From positions 9,512,016 to 9,576,015 of the forward strand of contig OZ026595.1 in NCBI GenBank assembly GCA_964020085.1: DNA of 64,000 nt, written 5' to 3'. Numbering within the stretch: position 1 is the first letter of the stretch; each line of letters opens with the position of its first letter. Shown here in pieces: positions 33,736 through 46,600 of the stretch. A program made the position numbers and the translations under genes. Under the pieces are notes generated by a model. The model saw nothing but the letters and a program-made list of their open reading frames with translations. It had not been told where the DNA came from and ran no database searches. Origin of the DNA: Micromussa lordhowensis (lineage: Eukaryota > Cnidaria > Anthozoa > Scleractinia > Lobophylliidae).

Positions 33736-34258
33736 TAGCAGCATATCACGAACCAGTAACTGTTAACGGCTTCCAGCTGAAAAACTAGCTGTTATCAGCA
33801 GAAAATGATACTGAAATCTAACAGTAAGCATGTACCTGTAGATGGTGTAGTACGCGCGCAAAACAAGTGCGAGAGACGCAAATGTTTGACTTACTGGGGA
33901 GGCGATAGGAAAAAATGCAACGGGCGCCGAAAAAGTTTTCAACCAAAATGAAAACGACTTATTTAACTTTTAAAAACGCGCAGTTACCCCTTCATTTTAT
34001 GTTATGAAATAGAAGTGGCAAGCCTATTCAACATGCGGTTAGTTTTTGGTTGTGAGAAAGAGCTATTTACACTGTGCTTGGGTTAAACCAAAGCGGGAGA
34101 GCTGTCAGGGACGCTAAAATCGATGTTGCTACGATTTTGAGATTAAAACCATACCAAAATTGTTTTTATGTTACCATTTACCATGTAGCTTAAAGATCTT
34201 CATAAATGTATTTGCTTTTCTGTAGGTAAAAGCGAATTCTAAAGAAATCTGTGAATAA

Positions 34259-34463
34259 ATATCTGTCTGGATTCGCAAAAACGTGGCTACAGAATTTGAC
34301 TTGTCACTGATATTCTTGATACAATTCTGTCCTAGAGCTAGCTTTCCACAAGGCTTATCGTAGCTCAAATAAAAGAGGATAACTCTCCTGTATGCCTTTT
34401 GAGGCCAGGAAGACTAATTTCACCGTCTTTTTGTTGAATCAGGAATTGTTCAATTTAATTAAT
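34259..34463 (-). repeat. Left arm of a 205-bp inverted repeat
   Basis: Reverse complement of 35788-35992 with roughly 95% identity by eye. Shared landmarks include GCTAGCTTTCCACAAGGCTTATCG (given here only as landmark GCTAGCTTTCC) and CAGGAATTGTTCAATTTAATT. Arms are 1.3 kb apart. Confidence 0.85.
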
Positions 34464-34780
34464 CCGTTGAAATATATGTCTGGATTTATGAAAACAGTGT
34501 TAATTACATCTAGCGGTGTTTATTGATTTTTCTTTCTAATCTATTTATTTATTTAACCTTTTGCTTTCCTTATGGCAGCAGCTTGTAAATCTTACCTAGT
34601 GTAAAGTGTAGAGGACTTCTTGCTGCATGTTTCGTTTATTCATCTAGTGTTTTTCATTATTCATCGGTACCCCCCGCACTCCTCCCTCCCCTTGTCAGTC
34701 GGTGTTAAGTATACAATGTAAAGGATGAACAAAAACGAGAGAAATTGTTATCCTGGTTGATGCGTGACACTTATCAATGT

Positions 34781-34944
34781 ACGTTAAAACGAAAAAAATA
34801 AAGGATAGCACGTTGAAGTGTCATATTGTGAAAGATATCAAACGTTTCGGGCATAGCTCTTCTTCACGAAACGTTTGATATCTTTCACAATATGACACTT
34901 CAACGTGCTATCGTTTATTTTTTATATTTTTTTCGTTTTAACGT
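34781..34944. repeat. Very large near-perfect hairpin
   Basis: Arms 34781-34849 and 34867-34944 pair almost completely: ACGTTAAAACGAAAAAAATA and AGGATAGCACGTTGAAGTG on the left, their reverse complements on the right, with a small insertion in the AT-rich outer part. The 17-base loop is flanked by AACGTTTCG/CGAAACGTT. It lies between the two 205-bp inverted arms. Confidence 0.9.
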
Positions 34945-35787
34945 GGTGTTAAGTATAGCCCAGGTTACACTCCTCTGAATTTCAGTTCGCGCGGTGACTC
35001 TGAGAGGGAGCCAACCGACCAGCGTTCTATAACTGCTGTCTAAAGGAAGTCTGCCGGAGGACATCATTAAGTCCAATGAAGGTGAAAGTCTAACGATTTG
35101 CTGGCAAGCGTCGTCCATTATCGTACATGAAGGGCCCACTGAAAACGGGACGTCATTTAGCTCGGTACTATACGTGGGCCGTTAGCACTGTGGCGATAAT
35201 GTTATGCTTGCTTTAGACAGCAAAAAGCTTTAGCCACATCAATTTAGGGCTTAGACGTGCAATGGACTAGACACTTGTAGCTGCTGTTAGCGTTATTTGC
35301 TCTGAACTTTGATGTAGCTAAAGACTTCGAAAAAAATCTGTTGAAATCTGGATCTGCCGTTCCGCGCTCGACAAAAATCAAGTTCATCCGGGACATTGCT
35401 ATTTGCAAGCAAAGCATGGCCACGAGCAGAGTGAAGAACATGAGTTCAAGCGCTGATCGTGAGTAGAATTTCCTTGTTTTATCAATTCTAGGCGTTCTCG
35501 GCTTAGCTAACTATCAGAACTGTCTGTGATTCGCTAGCGCGGAAGAAATTTATTTGCGTGGCTTCCGGGCGATAATTGACGTAACGACAACATGTTGAGT
35601 GTTCGCTTACTGCTAACTATGGCTTATTTTGGTGGAAGTTTAATCGATTCTCGATGTAGGAAGCTCTTGTTCAGTCCATTTAGGACGATGCAGGCCTTTA
35701 GAAAGTTATAGATAAGCTCTCCGCCGCGGTCTTGACATAGTGTACGTTCCTGTTGATTTAGACTCCAATTTCATGTTAATAGCACTC

Positions 35788-35992
35788 TTAATTAAATTGA
35801 ACAATTCCTGATTCAACGAAAAGACAGTGAAATTAGTCTTCCTGGCGTCAAAAGGCATACAGGAGAGTTATCCCCTATTATTTGAGCTACGATAAGCCTT
35901 GTGGAAAGCTAGCTCTAGGACAGAATTGTATCAAGATTATCAGTGACAAGTCAAATTCTGTCACCACGTTTCTGCGAATCCAGACAGATATA
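35788..35992 (+). repeat. Right arm of the 205-bp inverted repeat
   Basis: Matches the left arm at 34259-34463 in reverse. The short open frame it contains is also present in the other arm, but neither looks like a gene. Confidence 0.85.
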
Positions 35993-36599
35993 TTTTCCTT
36001 CTTTTTTCAGAAAAATGCTGAAGTCAGCATTTTATTCGAGATAAAAGGCCAATTATCTTGGAAAATGCGTGGCTACCCCCAGTTTTCTTTATGGATTCTA
36101 ATAGCCCTTGCTAAGATCTACTTTTTCCATATGGTCCTAATCTGTCGAAAAGACTTGTGTGTGTATTTAGTAGGCACCGTCCTTAAAATAGTAAAACACA
36201 AACACGCCAGTTCCAGGGCATAAGTGGTACCTCCCAAGACTTTCTGAGGAACCTCTGCCCAAGGCTTGCACTCAAGTGAAGAAATGAATAGCCTGAGATC
36301 TATTACTCTCAGGTCAAAAATTTGTTGTCCAGGAATTAGACTCACAATGAAAGATATTTCTTAAACCTTACTGTCTACTGGCGGTTTTTCCTTCCCGGAG
36401 AAGAGAGGGAAGAATTGAACACATTCGGCGTATCTCGCGTTGAAGATGAAGAGCCTCCGACTCACAGAATTTGTTTTATTAAAAGAAAAGATGGTCACTC
36501 AAGTTGCAACAGTTGCATAAATGGGAAAAAGTCTTGAATGCTGTGAAATGGGAATTCCTGTTCCCTTTCTACCACGGTCCTTTTTTATTTGGAACAGGA

Positions 36600-36850
36600 A
36601 ATTGCCAGGGGAAGTGCTACTGTAATGGCTAGCACCTTGGACTCCAGATCGGTTGGTCGAGGAGCGAGGGCTTGCCGGGGTCACTGTACTGTGTTCGCGA
36701 CCAAGACATTTTACTTTCACAGCGCACATTTTACTTTTGTTCCGCATGGAAAAGATGTTAGCGGCACTTTTAGTCGCTTCATGCTACGGAAACCGGAGTT
36801 GAGCGCCGGCCCGCCGAATAGCAACCTTTCTCTTCTCCCATTTTAATAAA
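36600..36850 (+). repeat. tRNA-derived SINE, family S copy 3
   Basis: The tRNA-like head has A-box TGGCTAGCACC and anticodon-arm-like GGACTCCAGATCGG; then GCCGGGGTCACTGTACTGTG, then a diverged body ending TAGTCGCTTCATGCTACGG and GCGCCGGCC. Same order of segments as the copy at 63.6 kb. Confidence 0.75.
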
Positions 36851-39800
36851 AATCAGGTTTGAAATTGAAGTTAATCCTGCTATTTATTAAAATAAAAATG
36901 CAGTAGTTATACATATAAGTACAGGGCGAAAGAAAGCCGAAGTTGCATTTTTTTTGTCCTGATTAATTAAGAAGACGTGACGGTGGCTGGGCACATTTCA
37001 ATCTTTTACCCGCACGCGAAGTGCGCTTGCAATATTGCACTTATTGGTTTTCGTGCATGAAAAGCTGCTTGACAAGTCTCGGTCAAAAGTCACGATCAAT
37101 TGCACAAGAGCCACACTAATGACTGCATATCGAAGCTGAGCCATAAATCTGATAAGCCAATTAGCAGACAAGTAGTCTGTATAGCAAAGTATGAAGGAAT
37201 TCTTGACTTGCCAAAAGAGACTTTACTTTTGTTTTTATGCAACGGCGAATGTATGGTTTTGGACACACGCTTAGATGGGTGTCTAAAAATAAAACTGATA
37301 TTTGTCTTTGTTAGGGTTCTGAGGTAAGTGCACTGAGGTAAATCGTAAGGTTATAGTACCGGCCATAAAATAAAACTTTGGTATTTCAGCTCGCGTAAGT
37401 TGAAATGGTCATATATTATCAGGTGTTGTCAGATTTAAGCGTCATGACTAGAGACACCGTATTATCGGTATATCTATATATAGATAACACCGAAAAGTTC
37501 AGTTACATGAAGCGCCAAGTTGTAGTCACACAGTCTGGAACTAGAGACAGCTCCTCTTTCATACTTTGAACTGAGCCGCTTTCGAAATGAGGACACTTTT
37601 TAGTCACGAGCAAAATAAACAGAAACCCAAACTAACACCAAGATCCTAGGTATGCTTCAGTGGGCATTCAACATTTTTTTTAATTCAGAATTTTATAGCA
37701 GTAGAAAGTGTTTTGCTACTTCATTTAGTCGAACGTTAAGTATCCCAGCTATGCTGAACAAGGCGGACAAACAGAAATGTTTCCACTAAAGAGATCCAAA
37801 CCACATGCATATCTCTTTCTATTGTTGGCTTAGTGCGGCTACCGTGATGCTGCATATTTCTTCGATATCGATTGCCTAATGAACCTCGATCCACATCACT
37901 TGAGAATCGAGAATCGGTACTGGTTCCATTAGTTCAAGAGGCTTAAGAGTCTAAGTACAATATCGATTGAAATATTGAGATTTTACCGTCGTATGCGGGT
38001 TGACTAGTGTACAAGTTATCTCCTGAACTATTACAACCAAAGCCAAAACAAAAACTTTCAGAGCAAAGACAGACTTAGTGATCTAAACGTGTTCTATTCG
38101 AGTCTAGGTGTATCTACTCAGTGTGGGATGCTTCCGTGACTACCCAACGTTGTTCTGCACTTGTTCCTAACCTCGATAAGGACGCCTTCAGGCGATTGCA
38201 ACCAAGGATCTAAAAATATCGCTCGGTCAAAATCACCACACGGGTTGCAGAGCAACGAAAATCATATGTTACCGTAAGAAAACTACCGCTGTGACGAAAT
38301 TAAAGTAACCAAATGTTTGTAGAGATGAAAAATACACAATCGGCAAGAACTGATGACAAAAAGGGACAAGTTCAAAAAGTTTGCGTGAGAGGTAGTTAGC
38401 TTTGATGACGCACATCCTTGAAGCCCTTATTCATCTGTGCAACCTTGTCTCGATGACAAAACTGTCAAAATATCGCCCTTGCCTAAATTTGCAAACCTAA
38501 CACCGGCGCTAATCACGCTATGCGTTTATCATACCCCAAAATAGCAAAAAGACGTCAGTGTGTTTAACAGTGGAGATCACTTTCTTCCACAACGGTGCTG
38601 TTATATTTAATGTGTTCCTTGACGTTAAGGGCCGGATTTTCAAGTTCTTTTAACTTAAGTGTAAAAGTTTGATTACAAACGGATGTGCGCTCGAGTACCC
38701 GAAGCAGTTTTACATGCAAATAAGCTGAACGCACGTGGATAGCCAGGGGCAGGTTTTTTTTTATCGTGCGTTTTAAAACGCAGTGCTTTTAACTTCCTGC
38801 TATAAATATCCGGGATGAGCTCAAAGAGTCACCCTCCTGCATTTTGATCATTTTTGCTGACAAGCTTTATTCCTTATTCATGTTTAAATTTAAGCCACTT
38901 TTCCTGTGCACGGGCGTTTGACGTCTTAAGCCTGGAGGATAAATTACCGACCTCTGTTAGTCGCAGACAAGAGCCGGCAGGTACGACTCAGGCTGCGTGC
39001 TTTCATTGGCGCTTTTTGTCTCCAAGAACCAGCAGTTCATTGGCCTTTTTCGCTACTTCATTTGCATGAGTGTGCTCCTGGTGTATGAATAAAGAGCAAT
39101 AGAATTAAACACGTGCAGGTAGAAAAACAAATGGATACATCTCCTTCTCTCTCTCTCTGTCTCTTTATTTGTCTGCTCAGTAGTACCTGCATATAAGGAA
39201 TTATTTTGTCTATGTAAGTTGGAGGAGGGGCCAAAGTTTTGTTTGTTGTCAATTGCTTGGCCAGCTAGTTTTGTTTGGAGCCATTAGTGAACAATGGCTA
39301 ACGGTTTTAACACGGTAAACATATCATCAGTTAGCGAAAGTGGTTTGCCTCTCGGGGGTCAGCCAAAAACAGATAGCTTTTTCATTTAGGGAGAGATTAT
39401 ATTTTGGAAAAACGCCACGTTTTGTACGAGACAGGACTAATATTGTTTGGCGCTGGACTTCTGCACTGTTATGTCCTGATAGGGCTGTATTTGTGCTCAA
39501 CTTAACGACATAGCGACGCTTGAGGATTTTTTTCCACTTGAACCAACCGTTCGCAATGCTTTCAATATCAACTTCTGTTTAATATAAAGCAAAGAGTAAC
39601 TGAATGATAGTTGGTTGGCAGTGATGCTTGGCATGGGTGAAGCCTTTAATTGCTGCAGTGAGTAAGATCTTTTGTCTTACCTAAAGGTGAATATTGTGAA
39701 TTCAAACTATTGTCTATGGACGACAATCGACAATCTCAATACTGATCTCGTGTTCTCTGCTCTCTTACACTTATATTGACGCACGGATAATTGTTTATTG

Positions 39801-42364
39801 TAAACTTAGCAGAAACATGGCAACATAAGCCAGGTAAACTTTGGAATATAAAAGTTATCTAAGTGTTAGTTCCACGGTATTACATTTTCGAAATGGACAT
39901 TTTTTAAGAATGTTCTAGCTAACATTTTTTCCAAACATTTAGAGACGTTCTCTTCTCTTTGGGGAGTATGCAAATAATATATTCTATAGATTGTTTAAAA
40001 AATATGTTCAAAACAAATTCACTAGTCTGTCATTGCTCCATCGAGACAGAACTCGCCCAAAGTTTTTGCCTCAAGCGATTTAATTGTACAATGTTAATTT
40101 TCGACTGGGTCGCGCTACTTATCCAAAAAAGGAAAATTTCGCAAAACGAATTTAAATTGCTAGTGTGTTGTACCACCTGCCCTGGTCCAAATAAACATCC
40201 ATCTTTAAATGCAATGACCTGGGAAAATAAATAATAATATCGGCGCCAAAAACACACGTGCGAGTTATAGAAAAGTTACATTTCCTGTAATATCTTCTTT
40301 CATAATCTAATAACACAGAGAAATAAACTTTGTCTGTCAGTACGAGTAATTGGTGGCATAGTCAGATCGAAACTGCGGTGAAATATTTTCTATAAGTAGT
40401 TCAGTTCTTTGAAAGTAGTTGGAACTTAGCTGGCATAAGACTTTTTTTGAGACGTTTCCTCTCGGGCCATTTTAATTCATTCAGTATTATTTTTATATTT
40501 AGATATAATTGACAGAATACCTCAAATGCTTCTTTGAGAACTTGTGTTTCTTTACACCCTCTGTTTTATGCGAATAGTGCAGATCGAGTCGGAAAGTCTT
40601 AAGCAGCGCTCAGTTCAGAGCACATACAGGGCTGCTAACTACACTCTACAAAAAAGGGAAGGCCGGGCCTTTGAATGTCTTGTACTAAATGTAAGCTTTT
40701 AAAATCGAAACACAGGGATTTACACAAAAGCAGCTTACAGTGTTATTCATGAGGAAAAACATTACCTCGTTTTATGTATGAATGATAGGTTCCGGTGGCG
40801 AATTTCTCGCGTCTTTTGTGCTTTTACGGGACAATGTGCTCGTCCGAGTGCTGCACGATTTATACGAAGCTAGAATTTAATACAAGAAGAAAAACTCCTC
40901 CTCGGCTTTTGATCAGGTGTTAAATGCTGAATGAGAAGGCGGGAATCCCAGCGTGTAGCGGCTCTTTATTACGTAGTAGAGTAGAATAGAAACAGAGGAG
41001 AAATCTTCTGGAAATTTTTGTGTCTTTCAAGCTCAACCTGACTGCTCCTTTCCGGTGCTTTATGCATTGAGTGAGAAGGGCGCGAAAGGTTCACCAAAGT
41101 CTTAATCCCAGGATACTAGAAAGATTTCAATGGGTTTGATTGTTAACGCGCTACTTGGCCTTCAGAGCTTTTAGCATTGGTTTGAGCCGTTGCCCCTTCT
41201 TTTGTTTTATTATCTGTTATTTTCTCACCTATTGTTAGAACCTTTCACGTTTGGTCCAATTTAACGCCTCCCTTTTACGAGCTTTTCAAAAGGACCTAAG
41301 TAGTCCAAATTTGCACTTTTGTTTGATGTCGACTCCGGTTCAATCCAACGGCAATGATTAGCAGAAACTCATGCGAGTTTAAAGAACCACTCTGTTTCTA
41401 GCACAATATCGAATTGTAAATTCCCTGAGGTAGATATTCAACTCATAAACCATCACACTGATTTGGCATAATTCGCGAAATTGCTAAGAGGGACAGTGAT
41501 TGGAGGTGGAGTTCAATTGCACATATGTAATTTTCACTGTCGTTTTGTCACCCACGGAATGTCAAATTTTTGCTTCGGGGGGAAGCGGAACAGTGAGCTC
41601 GTATCAATAATTTTACGATCTTGCCCGGGATCTAACTGATATAAATATTACTCCAATTCTTGTTGTCTCAATTCTAATTGCTCGACAAATATTGACATAG
41701 TAAATTTTATTGAGTTTTTACACAACATACACAAATAGAGGGATTGTTTCGAAGAACATAAACTGACCAAAAAATTGTAACGTTTAGAAATTAAATACAT
41801 GTGTTGATCTTTTAAAGCGATTTGAAACTTATCTGATGTAAATAACAGCGTTCCCTTTCCAAGGGTTGTTGTCTTGTAAGAATATTTCTTGCATAAATAG
41901 AAGTCTCTTAAGTTTTGAAAACGAAATGTCCAAATTATGGGTTCGAGATCGAAATACGGTTAAACGGAAATGATATTTACATCTCATTTCTTTTTATAAT
42001 TTTTGTTTCTATGTACAGTGGAACGCGGACGAGCTAGCGCTTTGTTTCGTGACCTCGTATCGTCGTCTTCAAAGAAAACAACGATTCGCTGCCAAACTAA
42101 GTTGCTAATGAGAGACTGTAGTCAACCTTCTGCACTGAATATTCATTCATTTCTTGCTAAATACATTATTGAAAATCAACTTGATATAATCGCATCTCTA
42201 AATAAAATCTCTCTCTCTCCCTTGTGACCAAGGAAATTTTTTCTTGTCCCTTACTCTTACTTTAGAAATGTTCTTCAAATGTCAGAACAGAAAGCGTTCG
42301 ACTTTTGGAATACGATTTCAGTCATAAATTGTAAAAGAATTACTGAGTGTACGTGGTAACGTTC
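36851..42364. other. Non-coding 3' flank of the Hox gene
   Basis: No credible exon and almost no recognisable repeats. A TATAAATA is at about 38801 and a CCAAT/octamer cluster at 39005-39067. A minus-strand AATAAA at 41706-41711 could end the Hox transcript with a 650-base 3' untranslated region. Confidence 0.5.
39005..39067. promoter_or_regulatory. CCAAT/octamer cluster
   Basis: Two CCAAT boxes on the minus strand (39005-39009 and 39039-39043) and an octamer ATGCAAAT (39060-39067) lie within 63 bp. The combination is typical of promoters or enhancers, but no gene is recognised next to it. Confidence 0.35.
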
Positions 42365-43566
42365 TTAACTTTGGTGGTTTCGATAGCCCGCCAAACAGCT
42401 AGGAACTGTGGCGTTGTCCAAGGATGTTTGCGAGTTTATAGATGTTGTACTCAAGGGCTGTGATACCGGATTAGGAATGTGAAGATCTTGAACTGGAGCT
42501 GCGTTTGAATTTTGTGAGCCGGTGGAAGGCTTTGTGCTTTTGGTCATCGCTTGAGAATTTTTTTTCCATTTCATGCGCCGGTTTTGAAACCAAATTTTGA
42601 CTTGCCTTTCGGTGAGATTTAACTGAGAGGCCATTTCAGCCCTTCTCTCCTTCGTAAGAAAATGATTAAAGTGGAATTCTTTCTCTAGTTCCAGTAACTG
42701 CTTGCGAGTGTAGGCTGTCCTTTTCCGCTTACCCTCGGAAGCTCCTCTGCTATTCCAAGCTGCGTTTCCTGAGGGAAGCAACACACAGCAAACTGTTATA
42801 AACGAGCAAACATTGAAGCAAACCTTTTCGAAAATAGGAGCAATCTTCACGTTAAATCGCAGTTAAATGCTGACTAATGGCGATCGCTTATTAAGTACAG
42901 TTTTATGGCGCGTCAAGTATCGTCAGCAGTTAAATATCGCGGCGCTAGGAGCCTGTAAATATCGTCCGTGCGGTCACAGTACGTCGTTCGAGGACAAATT
43001 TTCAACAATTAGTCAAACTAATGCCAAATTAATGCTTGTAAACCGCATAAGTTGTTTGTTATGTGATAAACATTTCACAAAGTCAGAACTGAAGACAAGA
43101 GCTACAGCGAACAGCGATAAGCTTAGTTTGCGCCAGCGAGCGTGTCTACCTCGTAAGAGGAAGTCTTGATGTACTAACCTGCCGCAGTCGAGTTATGCCA
43201 CCAGTTCTCCGCTGAAGAGGTGCTTTTCAGCCAAGCGTATTGATGGAACGAGCAGTTTTGGCTTGCCTCTTGAGGGGAGTAGTAACCCTGATGATCAACA
43301 GGAATCGTGCTTGCATTCTGCCCTGAAATCGGTGCGTTCGCGTACGAGGATGGCTCGGCGGTATATCCATTCACTTGACCGAGGCTTCCCTGAGGCATGG
43401 GTGACATAAAATTCGGCAGCGGCGATTGATTATAATAATTTGGTGACTGCATTCGGCAAGGAGTGTAGGGAAAATCTAACTGTTGAGCGTGAGAGCCCGT
43501 GTCTTTTCCTTGCAGGTTGCTCCCAAAGTACGAATAATTTTGCGACTGCATCGCTCCGGTTGTCAT
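42365..43566 (-). CDS. Hox-family homeobox transcription factor, Hox2-like cnidarian type (2 exons)
   Basis: Exon 1 43566-43179 and exon 2 42768-42365, phase 1, intron 410 bp with GT..AG; 263 residues. The N-terminal part is rich in Tyr, Ser, Gln and Pro. A PBC-interaction hexapeptide-like YAWLK lies at 110-114. The homeodomain covers about 142-201: [21 protein letters not shown] start, recognition helix [17 protein letters not shown] with Q50 (Q191) and N51 (N192). The C-terminal tail is Ser/Asn/Thr-rich. [10 protein letters not shown] in the second helix region and the HFNHF stretch look like cnidarian anterior Hox2-like genes (Nematostella anthox7/8 group), while [15 protein letters not shown] is general for Hox. 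It is a nuclear DNA-binding factor for body patterning. The intron between hexapeptide and homeodomain is the standard Hox position. Exact orthology needs a tree; Pdx- or Gsx-like classes are less likely. A TATA box is 48 bp upstream. Confidence 0.93.
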
Positions 43567-43613
43567 CGTTGCGCGTATGAAAAGATAAGCCTCTAGCTTG
43601 AGTGCGCGGAGGG

Positions 43614-43621
43614 TATTTATA
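43614..43621 (-). promoter_or_regulatory. TATA box of the Hox gene
   Basis: TATAAATA on the minus strand, 48 bp before the ATG, implying transcription start near 43585 and a leader of only about 20 bases. Confidence 0.6.
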
Positions 43622-43629
43622 AATTTGTT

Positions 43630-46600
43630 TTTTGTATTATAAATAATGTAGAACGCCAGACAAGCGTGACGTATGTCACCTGGGCTGAAACGTCTTGTAA
43701 ACGCATTATTAAGTATTGAAAAGGCCTTAATTAACGTAAAAGCCTCAATACTGTACCTTGTGTGAGAATGGGCGGTTTTAAGAAATTTGAGTGCCAGATT
43801 CTAGGAAGTATAAAAATATAGAAAGCTCGCCTAGAATTAAAATAAAAACCGCGTCGGTAGTTTTTTTGCACCTGATGCGGTAACATTTGTACGATCGTTT
43901 TTTCGAATCTTTTGTCAGGCAACGCGGTAGACAAAAAAGAAAATATTCCGGTTTTTTTTTATTTTTGTCGCGTTTAGTATAGCAATACATCAGCCTGTGG
44001 TCAAGTTTTAGTTGAATAGAGTTGGTATCGATTGCCCTGTAAGTGAATAACAAGAGTACAAAATGCAAACTGACAACATTTATCAATTTAGACCAGTTTA
44101 CTGAATGCTGACGCTTCGTTCGAAAAACCGGTATATTTCGGTGTAGTCTTTCAAATGCTGAATAAACAATCCCTTGTTAATAGAATCTTGCTGAGATTTT
44201 AAATTGTTTAGCGACTGGTGCGGCGTTTTGTTCGCGGACGACTACTTCCTGCGTCAAACATCTGCCAGGCGCAAACATTGATAAAACTCGGAACGTTTTA
44301 TATCTCTAGCTTGCGGGCTTTCCGGAAGCCGAACACGCTTTGTTATCAAACGAAACGTACAATTTCCACTGAGTTAAGTCGATTGCGGACGCGAACAGTG
44401 TAAGCTTTTTCATAAACTGTTTCAGCGAAGATAACCGGTGTTAAAAATTTTTAATGCTTTTTCTAAAGGGACTTGAATTTTGATCTAAGATTGCTTGTGA
44501 ATTTGGTAGTCAATAAATTGTTCGAGATAAGAAATTAAAAGTCGGAGCGCTAACAGCTGTGGGTTTACGGTAAGCAGGATTTGATGATAAAAGCAAACTC
44601 GTAAAATCGAGCTTTGGCCGTGCGTTAATCAACGTTCACTTGTCGAATTCGACATAATTTTGTTGTGATTTGTTTGGAGGTGTTAACAAAGGCCTCCCAT
44701 TCCATATAAGAATAAAAGCGTCTAACAATGAAGCCTATATTAGACTAATGAAAATCCTTTGCTGAATGAAAAGTGAAAACAAGATGGAAAAGTAACCTTG
44801 ACAGTAAACTAAGACCATTGGGTTCATGATTTAACACTGTATACATCCATTTAGCTCTTTGCCGAGCAGTCACCCTGGTTTTACATCAACACCAAGTCTT
44901 AATTGATTATATAAAATGGCGATGGTACTCTCCTAGCCGCCTCAAAAACAAATCACAACACCCAACACTGTATTTCCACCATTCTTTATTTTACTCATAC
45001 AAGACATCCGGAAACTAAACAGTTGAAAAGCTTTACAAAATTATGTGTCATGTCCTTAATTTATAACACAGTTTGGATAATAAAACTATAAATCTCTTTA
45101 AATTTCTTGTTAACATTGACATTCCTGGTGTAAGGTTTCATTTGCTCTCGAAAAAAACAAGTGTCAATTTACTCGCGCGCAGAACACAGCACATGTACCA
45201 GAGATGGTGCAGGGATTAAATTTTGCTGAGCCACTAAGTAATTTGACGGACCTCCTTTTAGTAAAATAACAACCACGCAGGTGTTCTAGAAAACAGTCGT
45301 TTTATTTATTGGAAACTCCAAGAAGCAATCTTCGCATTTGTGATTTATCGTTATAAGATTACACGACTACTATCACTAACAAGGCGTTTAAAAGAGAAAT
45401 GCACGATGTGAAATGAAAAAACATAACATTGCCGATTTTAAAAAGCATTCTTTCGATTTTATCTGATATTAATATAGTACCATAAGCCGGCTTCTTCGCA
45501 GTCAGCCATTTCACAACAAGATATTCTGACGCGCCATGTCTCGGCTACATGGCTCTAAAACACGAAAACTGGTTGATAGTGTGGTGTCCTCTTGTTAAAA
45601 TGTTTCAAACAAAAGAATGTAGCTCTTTGTGGAAGAGAAAAAGAACAGCGTTTCGTTTTGGTGCTAAAGTTCTTTTCACTCTAAACAGTGCCGGAAATGC
45701 TCTGGCATATTAAAGAGACGTTTGTGCACGATTTCAATATAAGCTGCTCTGTTGCCGCACTAGCCCTTTCAACATCTCCTCCCCCCAATTGAATAAACAA
45801 TACACTTTGCAAATATCGAATATTTGTTAAGCAAATTAATCTTTAAGCAGTTGAGCTTTTAAAAATATCTTAACTGAGCTTTTCAAGCAAGCAAAACGAA
45901 AAATATTCCGCGAGGTACTTCAGACCTTACTTTTAAGCGGAGAGAATTTACTGGTGAAGTAACCTGTTTCCTTAAAGTTGTCTTGTCAATATGGCGACCA
46001 AAAGCCTGATGGGTTGCCCTGTATGGGCCATGTTGAACTTGCTTTTGTTATGCATATACATAGAAGCGTTCTTAAAATATAGGTCTTTGTCACTGCAAGA
46101 AAGTAAGGCGAGAAAAAATGTCAGAATTTTTTTAAATTAAGTGAAACAGTAAAAAGTTAGCTTTATTTTTGCAAAATTTTAGATAGTAGTAGTAACTTGT
46201 TATAGAACAAAGTCGCGCTTTTCTGTTTGTACGGAAAATGCCACCTCCTGTATGATACGTTAATATTCCTTTCGTTGGAAACAGGGTTTCGTGTGGCAAA
46301 CAGTTACTAAAGACTGAATTTAACAAGTTCCTATGGCGCTAACGGCCTGTAAACGTGGCTTGAGATGATAACGAGTTATCAAACCCTGCAACAAGGTTAT
46401 GCATGAGTGCTTCCTATATTGCGAGTTAGGTTTACCTTTACCCAGCAAACTACAGTCACAGAACTGAAAACAACAGCACCCCGAGGCAGAAAAACCATCT
46501 TATCCGTGACAATTATAATATATCTTTTATGTCGGTCAATGTTTCACTGAGTAAGATCCGCCAACCGTTTACAACTGTTGCAGAAAACTAAGTGGAAAAA

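Noticed and set aside
35882..36223. 113-codon plus-strand frame and its partner at 34171-34368
   Set aside because: Both are readings of the two inverted 205-bp arms; the similarity reflects DNA duplication, not a gene family.
38801..38840. TATAAATA as promoter of a plus-strand gene
   Set aside because: No coding sequence or exon follows within several kilobases.
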